A stretch of 64,000 nucleotides of DNA from Aureococcus anophagefferens (GCF_000186865.1 NW_008705577.1:21443-85442); one strand, 5' to 3'. Shown: positions 19,108-29,083, counted from the stretch's first letter. Program-made: numbers and translations. Notes: a model not told the origin generated them from the sequence alone.

Positions 19108-19536
19108 CTAGCCCTCCGCGCGCCACTCGTCGCCGACGCGCTTGAACTCGACCTCGCGGTCGCAGTTCGGGATGAGCGGGTGCGGGAAGTAGAAGACGCA
19201 CTTCTTGCCGTTCTCCTCGACCTTGACGACGCCCTCGCCGCTGCAGATTGTCTCGATCTCCGCGGCCAGGTTCTCCCAGGCGCCCTCGGCCTCCTCGCCC
19301 GTCGTCAGGTCGCCGAGGTACGTGTTCAGCTCCGCGTCGCTCAGGTCCAGGGGCACGAAGGCCCGCACGAAGGCCTCGCGCTCGTCGCGCGCCGCGAAGG
19401 TGAAGAGCTCGTCGAGCTTCGCCTGGAGGGCCGGGTTCGACGTGCGCTTGCCGGTGTCGGCGCGCGGCGGCGTCGAGTCCACGGGCTCGGGGAGCTCCGC
19501 CTCGGCCTTGCGCTTGCCCTTGACCAGCTCGGACAT
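19108..19536 (-). CDS. small acidic protein, possibly NTF2/SnoaL-like
   Basis: A 142-residue protein; I chose the ATG at 19536 (MSELVKGKRKAEAEL). An N-terminal basic patch (KGKRK) could be a nuclear signal. The body has an alpha-helical first half (LQAKLDELFTFAARDEREAF) and a beta-rich end (KKCVFYFPHPLIPNCD, then EVEFKRVGDEWRAEG). The order of helices followed by strands, ending with a Trp-containing strand, resembles NTF2/SnoaL-like folds, but this is a weak similarity. It is divergent from the Aha1_N-LRR gene with only about 150 bases between the starts, so the two may share a promoter region. Confidence 0.6.
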   Translation of the reverse strand: MSELVKGKRKAEAELPEPVDSTPPRADTGKRTSNPALQAKLDELFTFAARDEREAFVRAFVPLDLSDAELNTYLGDLTTGEEAEGAWENLAAEIETICSGEGVVKVEENGKKCVFYFPHPLIPNCDREVEFKRVGDEWRAEG

Positions 19537-19683
19537 GCTTGCGGAGCTGCGGACGGCCCAGACTGCGCTTCGGAGAGCTCGCCAAGCCGATGCGGCACGG
19601 CTCGTGTCGTAAACGCTGCCCAACAGCCCTCCAGCGCTCGCGCCGCCAGCCCGACGCGGTTTAGCCGCAGCGCTTCGACGACC

Positions 19684-20829
19684 ATGGCCGCGCTCGACAC
19701 GCTGGGCGACGAATCCCCGAACATCATGGAGGCCAAGGACATCGTCGAGGACGACGAGGCGCGCGCGAACCGCGACCGCTACCACTGGAGCGAGGTGGAC
19801 CTGGGCAGCCCCGGGGGCTGGCTCAAGGAGTGGATGGAGCTCAACCTGGACCAGCAGGTGCTCTACGAGGCCGAGGACTACAAGGTGCGGCTCCTCAACA
19901 CCTACAAGGACACGGGCGAGTGCCTGCTCCACGCGCGCAAGGGCAAGGTCTTCGCGACGTACAATTTGGACCTCGTCGTGAAATGGTACGCGGTGCACCG
20001 CCTCGACGGCCGCGTCGTCGGCGAGGCGCGCGGGCGGTTTCGCGTGGCGGAGTTCGGCTCCGAGCGCGTCACGCCCGAGGGCGAGGCGCGCGAGGGCGTC
20101 GACGCGGCGACGGGCGACTTTTCGGTGGAGGGCGACTGGGACTTCAAGAAGCCGAACATCTCGGGGCAGGGCGCGGACCAGATGAAGGAGCAGAACCCGG
20201 CGCTCCAGGAGAAGGAGAATCTCGACGTGTCCGATGCGGAGAAGCACCTGAAGGAGGTCGTGGGGCGCCTGGCGACGGAGCCGCTCCGCGCGCGGCTCGC
20301 GGAGCTCCACCGGCATCTCGCGAAACTGGCCGCGGCGCGGCAGGCGGCCCAGGACAAGGGCCAGAGCTGCCCCGTCGCGGACCCGGAGAAGGTGCCCGAG
20401 ACGTCCTTCGACGCGAAGCTGCGCGCGGACCGGGCGACGCAGCAGATGGTCAAGGACATCAAGGCGTCGATGCGAAACCCGAAATTTCTCCCGGTGGTCG
20501 ACGCGATCAAGAACAGGGTCGTCAAGAACGCGGAGCTCCGGTGCATGTCCCTGAGCGACGACGACGTGAAACTCGTCGTCGAGGCGCTGCCGCCGCGCGG
20601 CGACGACGGCGGGGACGCGCCGCTGGAGATCCTCGATCTGTCGTACAACGAGATCACGGACGTCGGCGTCCAGGAGCTCATGTTCGCCCTCGCGGCGGGC
20701 AAGGCGCCGACGCTCAAGACCTTCAATCTCCGGAACACGAAGCTCACGGACGTCGGGCGGCGCCAGCTGGGGGGGCTGAAGATGATCCGCAAGACCCTCA
20801 CGGTCGAGCTCGACGACGCGTCGGAGTAA
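19684..20829 (+). CDS. Aha1_N domain protein with C-terminal leucine-rich repeats
   Basis: A 381-residue protein with the start in a good context (ACCATGG at 19684). Residues about 30-155 match the N-terminal domain of the Hsp90 co-chaperone Aha1: YHWSEVDLG near the start, then GECLLHARKGKVFATYNLDL and KWYAVHRLDGRVVGEARGRF. In known Aha1 this domain binds the Hsp90 middle domain and stimulates its ATPase. The Aha1 C-terminal domain is absent. Instead there is a helical linker (residues 165-270), then leucine-rich repeats of the ribonuclease-inhibitor type (LEILDLSYNEITDVGVQEL, LKTFNLRNTKLTDVG). The combination suggests an Hsp90-linked adaptor for particular clients (inference). Confidence 0.8.
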   Translation: MAALDTLGDESPNIMEAKDIVEDDEARANRDRYHWSEVDLGSPGGWLKEWMELNLDQQVLYEAEDYKVRLLNTYKDTGECLLHARKGKVFATYNLDLVVKWYAVHRLDGRVVGEARGRFRVAEFGSERVTPEGEAREGVDAATGDFSVEGDWDFKKPNISGQGADQMKEQNPALQEKENLDVSDAEKHLKEVVGRLATEPLRARLAELHRHLAKLAAARQAAQDKGQSCPVADPEKVPETSFDAKLRADRATQQMVKDIKASMRNPKFLPVVDAIKNRVVKNAELRCMSLSDDDVKLVVEALPPRGDDGGDAPLEILDLSYNEITDVGVQELMFALAAGKAPTLKTFNLRNTKLTDVGRRQLGGLKMIRKTLTVELDDASE

Positions 20830-20834
20830 GAGCG

Positions 20835-22250
20835 TTACACGGCGAGCCACTGGCCCGAGGGCGCCGCCCGCGCCGCGTCGAAGCCGGCGGCCTCGCGCGC
20901 CGCGCGCCGCACGAGCGTCTCGTAGGCGTCGTGGGGCAGGTCGTCGGCCGCGTAGAGGGCCCGGTGCGCGTCCGCGGCGATCGCGGCCTGCATGCGCGCG
21001 ACGTCGGCCCGGGGCACGCGCGCGAGGTAGTCGAAGAGGTCGACGGTCCCGTCGACGTAGGCGGCCTCGGGGATGTAGACGCGCGAGGCGTTGCGCCAGG
21101 GGCCCCAGTGCCACGGCGCCGTCAGCTCCGCGTAGAGGCTAAAGACCACCGGGATGCAGCCGACGGCCAGGTCGTCCCAGAGCGACTTGCGGTAGGGCGA
21201 GTCGCCGCCGGGCTCCAAACAAAAGACGCTCCTCGCCTTGACGGTCTTGAGCATATTCGGGTGCCAGACGCCGCCGCGCTCGGGCGTCGCGGCGCACGCC
21301 GCGTCGCCGCCGCCGCCGTTGAGCAGGCACCGCGCGTCGCGGCGGCAGTCGACCGCGAGCTTCTCGCGCGCCCGGCGCCCGAACTTGCCGTGGGAGTCGC
21401 GGCCCACGTAGGACGCGAGGAAGGGCCGCGCGCGGCCCGCGGCCCAGGCCGCGCCCGCCGCGCCCGCCGACGGGTGCAGCGACGACGGGTAGGGTATGGA
21501 GACGAGGTTCGGCCGCGTCGCCCGCCGCGCGAGCGCGTCCGCGTCGAAGACCGCCGCGAGGTCCAGCGGCCCGTAGGAGCTCGCGTCGCCCGGCGGCGCC
21601 GCGGCGTACGCGAAGCGCTGCGCGTACTTGAGTAGAGTCGTCGGCCGCGCGAACCAGTCGCAGCGGTTCGCGTGGCCCTTGCCGACGACGATGAGGTGGC
21701 GGTGCGCCGTGGCGCCGTCGAGGAAGGGCAGCTCGGCGACGAGCGCGGCCTCGCCGCGCGACGCGCCGTCGCCGCACCACCGCGACTTCGGCGCGGGCAG
21801 CGCGGGCACGAGGAACAGGTCCGCGGCCGCCGGGTCGAAGGTCCGCGGGCACCGCCGCGACGTCGCCGCGCGGTAGAGCAGGAGCTCCGCCGCGCTCCAC
21901 TGGTTGCTGTGGTGCGCGGGCCAGACGTCGTCCGGGAACCCGTCGCACGCGGCCGCGCGCATCTGGAACGCGCCGTGGTACGCCTTGCGCGCCGCGACGT
22001 CGAAGGGCGCCTCGCAGGACTCGGCGGCCGCGGGCCGCCAGGCGAGGTCGTAGTACGTGCTCGACAAATTCGCGTAGATGTAGACTTTCGGGCAGTCGCT
22101 GCGAGCCGCGGCGCCGCAGCGCGTGCGCCGGCCGATGCGCTCGAGCGCGCAGTACGTGTGCTTGCATTTTTGCCATGGGGTGGCGGCTTGGAGCAGTGTT
22201 GCGAGGACCAGCGCGCGGAGAAGTGTTACGAGCAGCAGCGCGCGGATCAT
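20835..22250 (-). CDS. exostosin-family glycosyltransferase (GT47)
   Basis: A 471-residue protein. I chose the ATG at 22250 because it begins directly with a hydrophobic leader (MIRALLLVTLLRALVLATLL), a signal peptide or type II anchor. The body has the exostosin pattern: CPKVYIYANL near the start, then AADLFLVPAL, the central block HLIVVGKGHANRC, and late blocks ARSVFCLEPGGDSPYRKSLW and GCIPVVFSLYAELTAPW. This last region is the nucleotide-sugar site typical of GT47 enzymes. Those act in the Golgi on cell-wall or extracellular polysaccharides. The acceptor is not predictable. Its 3' end lies only a few bases from the end of the convergent Aha1_N-LRR gene. Confidence 0.82.
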   Translation of the reverse strand: MIRALLLVTLLRALVLATLLQAATPWQKCKHTYCALERIGRRTRCGAAARSDCPKVYIYANLSSTYYDLAWRPAAAESCEAPFDVAARKAYHGAFQMRAAACDGFPDDVWPAHHSNQWSAAELLLYRAATSRRCPRTFDPAAADLFLVPALPAPKSRWCGDGASRGEAALVAELPFLDGATAHRHLIVVGKGHANRCDWFARPTTLLKYAQRFAYAAAPPGDASSYGPLDLAAVFDADALARRATRPNLVSIPYPSSLHPSAGAAGAAWAAGRARPFLASYVGRDSHGKFGRRAREKLAVDCRRDARCLLNGGGGDAACAATPERGGVWHPNMLKTVKARSVFCLEPGGDSPYRKSLWDDLAVGCIPVVFSLYAELTAPWHWGPWRNASRVYIPEAAYVDGTVDLFDYLARVPRADVARMQAAIAADAHRALYAADDLPHDAYETLVRRAAREAAGFDAARAAPSGQWLAV

Positions 22251-22895
22251 TGGGCTACAAAAGGGCAGCCCATCATCAGCCCATCTTATGCGGCAGCCCG
22301 GCACCGTCAGCTTCGGGGTCCCCTCGGGCTGCGTCTCACCTGATCACCGAGGTGTAGCTAGCCACTGGTCTGACCTGATCAATCAGATCGATGGTTGGGA
22401 CCCCACAGACACCTTTACCCTCAGACCTCGAAGCTTCAAGCTTCACTTCCGACTCACTGACTCTCACGTGTTCTAACGCGACTTCTTCCGACTCACTTCC
22501 GACTCGTTGACCGACATTCATTCCGTTGAGAACTCCACGAATCTCACACGGCAGCATCGTCCCGCGGGGCAGCATTCAACAATCAGGCCGTCCGCATTCA
22601 CAACCGCAAACCTACAGAGCGGCACGGCATTCAACATTATCGTCAACGGGATCTTCACGAGATCTCGTCAACTGAATAAGGGTGAAGGTGGACAAGTAAA
22701 ATGGCGGTTTTCTTGGGGCACCCGCGGAGGGGCCTTTCTTTTTTGCCAAATCTGCCTGGGTGACTTACCCCAGGCACGTTTCGAAGGGGAGATCACCCGG
22801 GCCGCGCCGCGCGGCAGGCCGTGGGATCTCCGGAGTCGCACAGCAAGATCGAACAAGGGGCTGCGTTACGTCGGGGGCAGAGATTGCGGCCGCCC
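22251..22895. other. intergenic region, locally AT-richer
   Basis: About 645 bases between the exostosin start and the end of the ubiquitin-system gene. It is less GC-rich than its neighbours. The motif CTTCCGACTC occurs three times within about 65 bases near 22445-22510, and a short hairpin (TGCCTGGG ... CCCAGGCA) lies near 22757-22780. The short frames here do not look coding. The left part presumably holds the exostosin promoter. Confidence 0.5.
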
Positions 22896-24676
22896 CTACT
22901 GCTCCTGCATGGAGCGTCGGATGGCCTCCTGGATCGCCTCCTCCTCCGTCATGGGCGTGCCGTCCTCGTTCACGTTCGGCGGCGGCGCCGCGGCCGCGCC
23001 CGGCGCGGCGCCGCTCGGCGGCGCGCCGCCGTTCAGGGCCGCGAGGGCCGCGGCGAGGTCCGGCGGCGGCGCGCCGGGCTGGCCCGGGAGCGCCCCCGGG
23101 AGCGCGCCCGGCGGGAGCGAGCCGAGGAGCTGGCGCGCCATCTCCGGATTCCGCTGCAGCTCGCCGAGCGTCTGCTGCATCTGCTGCTGGAGCTGGGGGT
23201 TGTTCTGGACGAGCTGCATGACGCGCTGCATCTGCGCCGCGTCCGGCGCGCCGCCGCCGAGGCCGCCGAGGCCGCCGAGGCCGCCCAAACCGCCGAGGCC
23301 GCCCGGCGCGCCGCCGCCGCCGCCGCCGGGCATGCCGCCGAGGCCGGCCATCTGCTGCTGGAGCATCTGGGCCATGGCCGGATTGCGCTGCACGGTCTCC
23401 ATGGCGCGCTGCATCGCCGCCGGGTCCGCCATCATCGCGTTGACCTGCTCCATGAGCGCCGGGTTCGACCGGAGCGCCTGCATCATGCCGCCGAGGCCGC
23501 CCGGCGGCGGCGCGCCGCCGAGGCCCAGGCCCGCGAGGCCCCCCGGGGGGAAGCCCGCCGCCGCGACCGGCGGCGGCGCGGCCGCGGCCTCGATGGCGTC
23601 GAGGCGCGCGGACAGTGCGCGCTCCGCGGCCGAGAGCGGGCCCCACGCGGACGCCGACGGCGTGATCTGCAGCATGGCGTCGGCCTCGCGGAAGCCCGCC
23701 TCCTTGAGGACGTCGAGCGCCCCGTCGTGGCCCACGCACTTGCGCTGGAAGGCCGCGTTGCTCAGCTTGAGCTTCTGGTACTTTTCCTCCGTCGGGTGGT
23801 GCACGACGTTCGACAGGATCTTGTGCAGCGTCTTCAGCACCTCCGTGCCGCCGGACGCCTCGGCGCGGGCGACGGCGCGCGACAGGGGCGTCGCGGCGGG
23901 CACAGGGATGGTCGGGATGACGTGCGCGGCGACGGGCGTCGCGACCGGCGGCGGCGGCGCGGGCGCGGGCGCGGACGACGCCTTCGCGCCGACGAGCAGC
24001 ACGGTCAGCCCGTCCTTCGTGACGCCGTAGTCGCTCAGGGGCTTGGCGTCGTCGGCGAGCAGCTTGCCCATGAAGACGAAGCGGGGCTTCGCGTCGACGT
24101 TGACGGCCGCGCGGAGCGCGCCGACGGTCGCCGTCTTCGGCAGCGTCACGGACGTCGGCGCCGCGGAGCCCGACGCCGCCTTGACCGTGAGCGTCATGGT
24201 CTCGCCCTTGGGCCCGACGAGGCCCCCGTTCTTCTCGAGGGACCCGTTGAGCGCGTCCTGCACGTTGCCGAGGATCGGCCCGAGCAATTTGCCGAGCGGC
24301 GTCGCGAGCATCTCCCCCGGCAGGCTCAGGATCCACGCGGGCACGCCGCGGCCGCAGAGGAAGTTGAGCACGACGTCGCTGAAGTTGTTGCAGTTCTTCG
24401 TCCAGAGGTCGTAGGACTCGGCCGTCCAGCTCGCCGCGATCGAGCACAGGAACTCGTCGAGCTCGTCCTCGGTCTTCGAGGTCTCGCCCATGGCCTCGAC
24501 GCGCACGGGGCCGTGGCCCATGGCCTCGACGACCTGGGTCGGGTCCTGGGCAGCTCCACCGTCTTGTTGTCGAGGAGCGCGCCCATGGACGCGCTCATCT
24601 CTTTGGCCGCGCCCCCTGAAAGGTCGTATATGGCGAGCTCGACGGGCGCCATGTGCTCGTTGCGGCGGTGTGCCAC
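22896..24676 (-). CDS. PPPDE (DeSI-type) peptidase-like protein with UBL, PUB, STI1 and UIM domains; frame interrupted
   Basis: The N-terminus (MAPVELAIYDLSGG, ATG at 24676 or 24652) and the stretch ESYDLWTKNCNNFSDVVLNF are the two ends of a PPPDE/DeSI deSUMOylating or deubiquitinating peptidase, with the catalytic Cys in NCNNF. The part between, which should carry the catalytic His (WHT-like motif), is missing. The frame changes at 24546-24559, where removing 14 bases (GTGGAG...CCCAG) restores it. Downstream follow a ubiquitin-like domain (about residues 154-226), a PUB domain (about 265-345; EVLKTLHKILSNVVHHP), two ubiquilin-like STI1 regions with Gly/Pro-rich linkers, and a UIM-like end (EEEAIQEAIRRSMQEQ). 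The whole suggests a ubiquitin/p97-linked shuttle. Whether it is catalytically active is doubtful as assembled. Confidence 0.72.
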
Positions 24677-25567
24677 GCGCGAAGGACACTGCCGCGCGTC
24701 TAAAGTTTTTTGTGCCGAGGACGGCGTCGAAGCCGGCCGACGCGCAGCAGCGCTGGCTCTCCGAAGCGACCGCGCCCGGGGGTCTATGGCGTCCGCGGCG
24801 CGCGCGCGCGCCGCCAGCGCTGGAGCACGCCGTCCCCCTTCTACGAAGAATTCCGCGTCGGCCGCGGCGACGAGTCAAGTGTACTCGAGGAGCTCGGCTC
24901 CATTGCCTACTAGTAGCTCATGTGTCTGCTAACCGGTGACCGAGACTCGGCGGCCGCCCGCATCAAGTCGGAGCTGGAGGAAGGCACAGAACCCGTGCCA
25001 GGTGTGGAAGCAGCACCGCACCCATTACTAGTGGCGCAGGAGCGCACGTGATGCAGATAGTAAAGAGAGTGCTCGGAACGGCGCTGTCCAAGCTCCGAGT
25101 AGGCGTCCGAGTCGCCCACGCCCGGCCAGGCCTCCGCCGGCGGCCGGCGCCGCGGCCGGGACTGCTACTCCCTCTACGCAGCCTTTGGACGGGAGGCCGA
25201 GGCTTCATTTTTATATAGGTGCGGAGAGTGAGTTCGAACATACTGTGAGAAACACTCGAGGAGAGTGGAAACGCGCGCCGCCGCCGCCGCCGCCGCCGCG
25301 GCCGCCGGAGGCCGTCGTGCCGAAGGGGGCGACCGTCGCGCAGCCCGTGCTGCCCGTGCCGCCCGTGTCGCCGCCCGTGTCGCCGCCCGTGTCGCCGCCC
25401 GTGTCGCCGCATGTCCGTCGCGTCGACGCCGCCTCCGACGCTAGGACTCCAGCGTCAGGAACGGCGCGGGAACGCGCGCGCGGACGGCCTCGTGCAACAA
25501 AAACAAGAGCCGCGTTGAAGCTCATCAGATCAGCCTCGACGGCCCGCGGCGCCACCGGCGACGAAAG
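24677..25567. other. intergenic region upstream of two divergent genes
   Basis: About 890 bases without a convincing gene, between the starts of the ubiquitin-system gene (minus) and the TPR gene (plus). A TATA-like TTTTATATAGG lies at about 25208-25218. Short frames on both strands across 25211-25555 are driven by simple repeats and are not supported. Confidence 0.5.
25362..25409. repeat. 12-bp tandem repeat, four perfect copies
   Basis: CCCGTGTCGCCG repeats four times exactly, preceded by two degenerate 9-bp units. It lies in the spacer upstream of the TPR gene; on either strand it gives Pro-Val-Ser or Gly-Asp-Thr repeats if translated, but no gene is supported. Confidence 0.85.
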
Positions 25568-27496
25568 ATGAGCCGCAACGGGATCAGCTGGCGGGCCATG
25601 GCCGCCCTCCTGGCCCTCGCGGGGCTCGCCGCGACCCTCCGGCCGACGCCCATCCGATTAAGCACCCCGAGACGAAAACACCACGCCGTGACGATGAAGT
25701 TGTCGACGCCCGCGACGCAAACGACGGACCCCTTCTTCGGGGAGCCGCCCCGCGAGCCCCCGAAGCTGCCGGGCCTCAAGCCCGACGAGAACTTCAGCGT
25801 CGACGAGGCGCGGGCCGCCGCGGGGAAGATGCGGCGGGACGCGTACGCGGCGGAGAAGGCGGGCCGCGCGGCCGACGCCGTGCGGCTGCTCCGCCGCGCG
25901 ACCGCGCTGCGCCCCCACGACAGCGCGCGGGCCTGGAGCCGCCTCGCGCGGCTCCACCGCCTCGCCAAGGACTGGCCGTCCATGCGCGCGGCCCTGCGCC
26001 GCGGCGTCGCGGCGATGCCCGGCGAGGCCGCGCTGTGGCGCGAGCTCGCCGAGGCGAGCCGGACCGCGGGCGACGGCGCGGCGGCGAAGCTCCACTATCG
26101 CCGCGCCGTCGAGGCCGAGCCGACGCTCGTGGCCGCCTGGGACGCCTGGGCGCGCCTCGAGCTGCGGGGCGGCGACGCCGCGGCGGCCGCGCGGCTCGCG
26201 CGGCGGGGCTTGGAGGCGTGCGGCGCCGTGGCCGGCGAGGCCGGCGCGAAGGTCCAGCCCGACGCCGCGCGCCTCTGGCACGCCTACGGCCTCGCCCTGG
26301 GCCGGGGCGGCGGCGCGCGCGCGGGCGCGGCGAACGCGACGCGCTTGGCCGAGGCGGCGCTTCGAAGGGGCCTCCGCGACTTCCCGCGGCACGCGCACCT
26401 CCGCCACGCGCTCGGCGTCGAGCTCGCGGGCCGCGGCGACGACGCCGGCGCTAGGCGCGAGCTGCGCCTCGCCGTCGTCTGCGGCCACGACGAGGCGCTC
26501 CTGTCGCTGGCGAGGTTGGAGGAGACGGCGGGCGACCTGCCGGCGGCGCGGCGCGCGTACCGCCGCGCGTGCGGCCTCGAGCGGGCCCCCGGACTCCTGG
26601 GCAACGCGACGCGCGAGGACCGCGTGGCGGGCACGGGCGAGCACATCGCGTCCTGGCTCGCCTTCGCGCGCTTCGAGGCGCTCTCGGCGAAAGACGCCGG
26701 GTCCGCGGCCGCGCTGTACCGGCGCGCGTCCGTGCGGTTCCCGCGCGACGCGGAGCTCTACGTCCAGTGGGCGCGGCTCGAGCGCGACGCGGACCGGTCG
26801 CGCGAGATCCTGGCGGTCGCGCTGAGCCACCGGCCGCGGTCGACGCGCGTCTGGCACGCGCTCGGCGACCTGGAGGCGACGACGGCCGCGCGCGACGGCG
26901 GCGACCGCGCCGAGGCGTCGCTCCACGCGGCGCGGCGCTCCTTCTACCGCGGCGCGCGCGCGTCCAACGGCGGCGCGGACCTCGTGGCGCTCGTGCACGC
27001 CTGGGCCCACGCGGAGTGGGCGCTCGCGCGGGCCCGGGGGGAATCGGACGGCCAGCCCGTGAGTCGGTCGGGCGCGAACCGGACGCGGCGCCTCTTCGAC
27101 TGGGCCTTGCGCCTCGCAGCGCGGGGCCACCCGGACGCCCTGCCCTGGGTCGCCTGCGGCCGCGCGCGCTTCGAGGCCTTCGTCGCGGACTGCCCCGAGG
27201 TCGGCGACCGCGAAGTCGCCGCGCGCTTCGCGCGCGAGGCCATCGAGCACGCGGACGAGGTCGACGACTTCGAGACGGCGGCGACGGCCTGGCGCGTGCT
27301 CGCGCGCTTGGACCGCGACGCCAAGCCCGCGCGCGCGACGGCCTTCGCCGCGCGCGCGGCGCGCGCGGACGCGCGCCACGAGTCGACGGCGGGCGCCGCG
27401 CACCCGCTCGGCCGGTCCTGGACGACGAAGCCGCCGCCCCTCGAGGAGCGCTTCGGCTGCTGCCCGCGCCTCCACCTCGACGACTACGCGCCCTGA
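25568..27496 (+). CDS. TPR/HAT-repeat protein with organelle-targeting leader (HCF107/Mbb1-like?)
   Basis: A 642-residue protein. The N-terminus (MAALLALAGLAATLRP after a second Met at 25598) is a hydrophobic leader compatible with a heterokont plastid or ER signal. Residues about 85-590 are a chain of helical repeats of 34-36 residues with the TPR/HAT pattern, for example AAEKAGRAADAVRLLRRATA and WDAWARLELRGGDAAAAARL. Trp and aromatic residues at regular places fit the HAT subclass. Chloroplast HAT proteins such as HCF107 and Mbb1 bind and protect plastid mRNA ends. The resemblance here is in architecture, so that role is inference. The end (LGRSWTTKPPPLEERFGCCP) is conserved-looking. An ordinary TPR adaptor remains possible. 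Confidence 0.7.
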   Translation: MSRNGISWRAMAALLALAGLAATLRPTPIRLSTPRRKHHAVTMKLSTPATQTTDPFFGEPPREPPKLPGLKPDENFSVDEARAAAGKMRRDAYAAEKAGRAADAVRLLRRATALRPHDSARAWSRLARLHRLAKDWPSMRAALRRGVAAMPGEAALWRELAEASRTAGDGAAAKLHYRRAVEAEPTLVAAWDAWARLELRGGDAAAAARLARRGLEACGAVAGEAGAKVQPDAARLWHAYGLALGRGGGARAGAANATRLAEAALRRGLRDFPRHAHLRHALGVELAGRGDDAGARRELRLAVVCGHDEALLSLARLEETAGDLPAARRAYRRACGLERAPGLLGNATREDRVAGTGEHIASWLAFARFEALSAKDAGSAAALYRRASVRFPRDAELYVQWARLERDADRSREILAVALSHRPRSTRVWHALGDLEATTAARDGGDRAEASLHAARRSFYRGARASNGGADLVALVHAWAHAEWALARARGESDGQPVSRSGANRTRRLFDWALRLAARGHPDALPWVACGRARFEAFVADCPEVGDREVAARFAREAIEHADEVDDFETAATAWRVLARLDRDAKPARATAFAARAARADARHESTAGAAHPLGRSWTTKPPPLEERFGCCPRLHLDDYAP

Positions 27497-27618
27497 ACGC
27501 GCCCCCGGGGCCCCTTGCACACTCCGCCCGCCCCCCCGCCCCCCTGTCTTTTATACCCGCGCGCGCTTAACGAGACGCAGCCCGCGATTGACCCGCCGCA
27601 CTCTTTTATGCCCGCGTC

Positions 27619-28965
27619 CTAGGGGTCGGGCCCCTTGTAGTCGCCGAAGGGCGGCGGCGCCTTGAGGATCTTGACGGACTTGATGATGTCGCCCTCCTCG
27701 ACGGCGCCGAGGAAGTCGGAGCCCGCGATGGTGTAGCCGAAGCACGAGTAGCGGCCGTCGAGGAGGTTCTTGCCCGCGGGCGTGAGGTCGCTGTCGAAGA
27801 GGAGGAAGAAGAACTGGGACGACGCCGAGTCGGCCTCGTACTCGTCGCGCGCCATGCCGAGCGCGCCGTAGGCCTGGAAGGGCAGCACGGTCTGCGCCGA
27901 GCCGCGCTGGCCGTCCTCCGTCGTCTCGCCGTAGGTCGGCGCCTTGTCGCCGTCGACGAAGAGCTCGAGCGGCACGCGCCGCGGCTCCTTCTTCGGATCG
28001 CCGTCCTGCCCGTAGCCGATCAAGGGGCCGTCGGGCCCGTCGGGGTCGCCGGTCTGGACGACGAAGCCGTCGGCGCGCTGGATGGCCATGCCGTTGTAGA
28101 AGCCCTTGGACACGAGGTCGAGGAAGTTGCCGGAGGTGAGAGGCGTCGTATAGCCGTCGAGGATCATCTCCATCTTCGCCTCCTTGTAGAGGATGCCATC
28201 AACAGCAAAAGTGCCGCCCTTGTCCTTCTTGACCATGGTCCACTCGACGCGCGCGCGGCCGTCGAGGCGCGGCACGTTCTTGAACTCGGGCGGCGCGTTC
28301 GCGTACTTGAGCCCCGCGGGGACCAAGCGCGCCTCGACCTTGCTCACGAGGTCCGCGGCCGTCGCCTGGGCGGCGAAGGCCTTGTCGAGGGAGTCGCGCT
28401 CCTGGGGCGAGCCCGCGGCGCCCGTGTCCGCGAGGATGGCCGCGATGGGGTCGAGCGCGGCCTTGAGCTCGCCGAGCAAGGCCTCGACCTCGTCCTTGAC
28501 GGGCCCGGGCGCGCCCGCGGCGATCTTCGACCCGTCGCCCAGCAGCGTCTGCGCCTTGACGACGTCGGAGCCGGCGGCGCGGATGCGCTTCGCGCGCAGG
28601 TCGTCCTTGATGGCCTCGACGGCCTGCTGCACCTTGCGCGCCTCGGCCTTTTTCGTCGCGGACCCGATCGCGCCGCCGATGGGCAGGCCGTTGCGCAGCA
28701 GCGACTCCGGGTCCTTGTTCACGCGGCTCCCCGCCGACGTGGCGGCATCGCTGGGCTTCGCCGCGAGGGCCGCCTCGGGCAGCGCGACGAGCGGGGCGCC
28801 GAGGGCGCTGAAGGCGACGGCGGCGCTCGCGACGCGCTTCAGGAGCGGCGCGGCGGCGTTGCGGCGCGGCTGCGCTGTCGGCGCGTGCGGTACTTTGAGC
28901 GCTGCGGCGGTTGCCAGGAATAGGAGCGTTGCCGCTCGGCGCGCGATCGCGTAATTGAAGCCCAT
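27619..28965 (-). CDS. thylakoid-lumen cyclophilin, CYP38/TLP40 type
   Basis: A 448-residue protein; I chose the ATG at 28965 (MGFNYAIARRAATLLFLATAAALKVP). It starts with a signal peptide and a transit-like stretch, then a second hydrophobic segment ending in ALAA, a lumenal processing site. An N-terminal helical domain (about residues 65-220) is followed by a cyclophilin domain (about 245-440). That domain matches plant CYP38 closely: MILDGYTTPLTSGNFLDLV, GFYNGMAIQRADGFVVQTGD and LLDGRYSCFGY. In plants the protein assists photosystem II assembly and repair in the lumen; the isomerase residues are degenerate in the family. This gene is good evidence for a photosynthetic host. Its end is about 120 bases from the end of the convergent TPR gene. 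Confidence 0.88.
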   Translation of the reverse strand: MGFNYAIARRAATLLFLATAAALKVPHAPTAQPRRNAAAPLLKRVASAAVAFSALGAPLVALPEAALAAKPSDAATSAGSRVNKDPESLLRNGLPIGGAIGSATKKAEARKVQQAVEAIKDDLRAKRIRAAGSDVVKAQTLLGDGSKIAAGAPGPVKDEVEALLGELKAALDPIAAILADTGAAGSPQERDSLDKAFAAQATAADLVSKVEARLVPAGLKYANAPPEFKNVPRLDGRARVEWTMVKKDKGGTFAVDGILYKEAKMEMILDGYTTPLTSGNFLDLVSKGFYNGMAIQRADGFVVQTGDPDGPDGPLIGYGQDGDPKKEPRRVPLELFVDGDKAPTYGETTEDGQRGSAQTVLPFQAYGALGMARDEYEADSASSQFFFLLFDSDLTPAGKNLLDGRYSCFGYTIAGSDFLGAVEEGDIIKSVKILKAPPPFGDYKGPDP

Positions 28966-29083
28966 CACGGGCGCCGCTGACTCCGAGCCGTCAAAGATCG
29001 AGCTCTTGACGCCATCGCCGGCTCGTTGCCCCTCGGGCTTCGGGAGCACTACTTGGAGCACTTTCGGGAGCACTCGAGGACAC

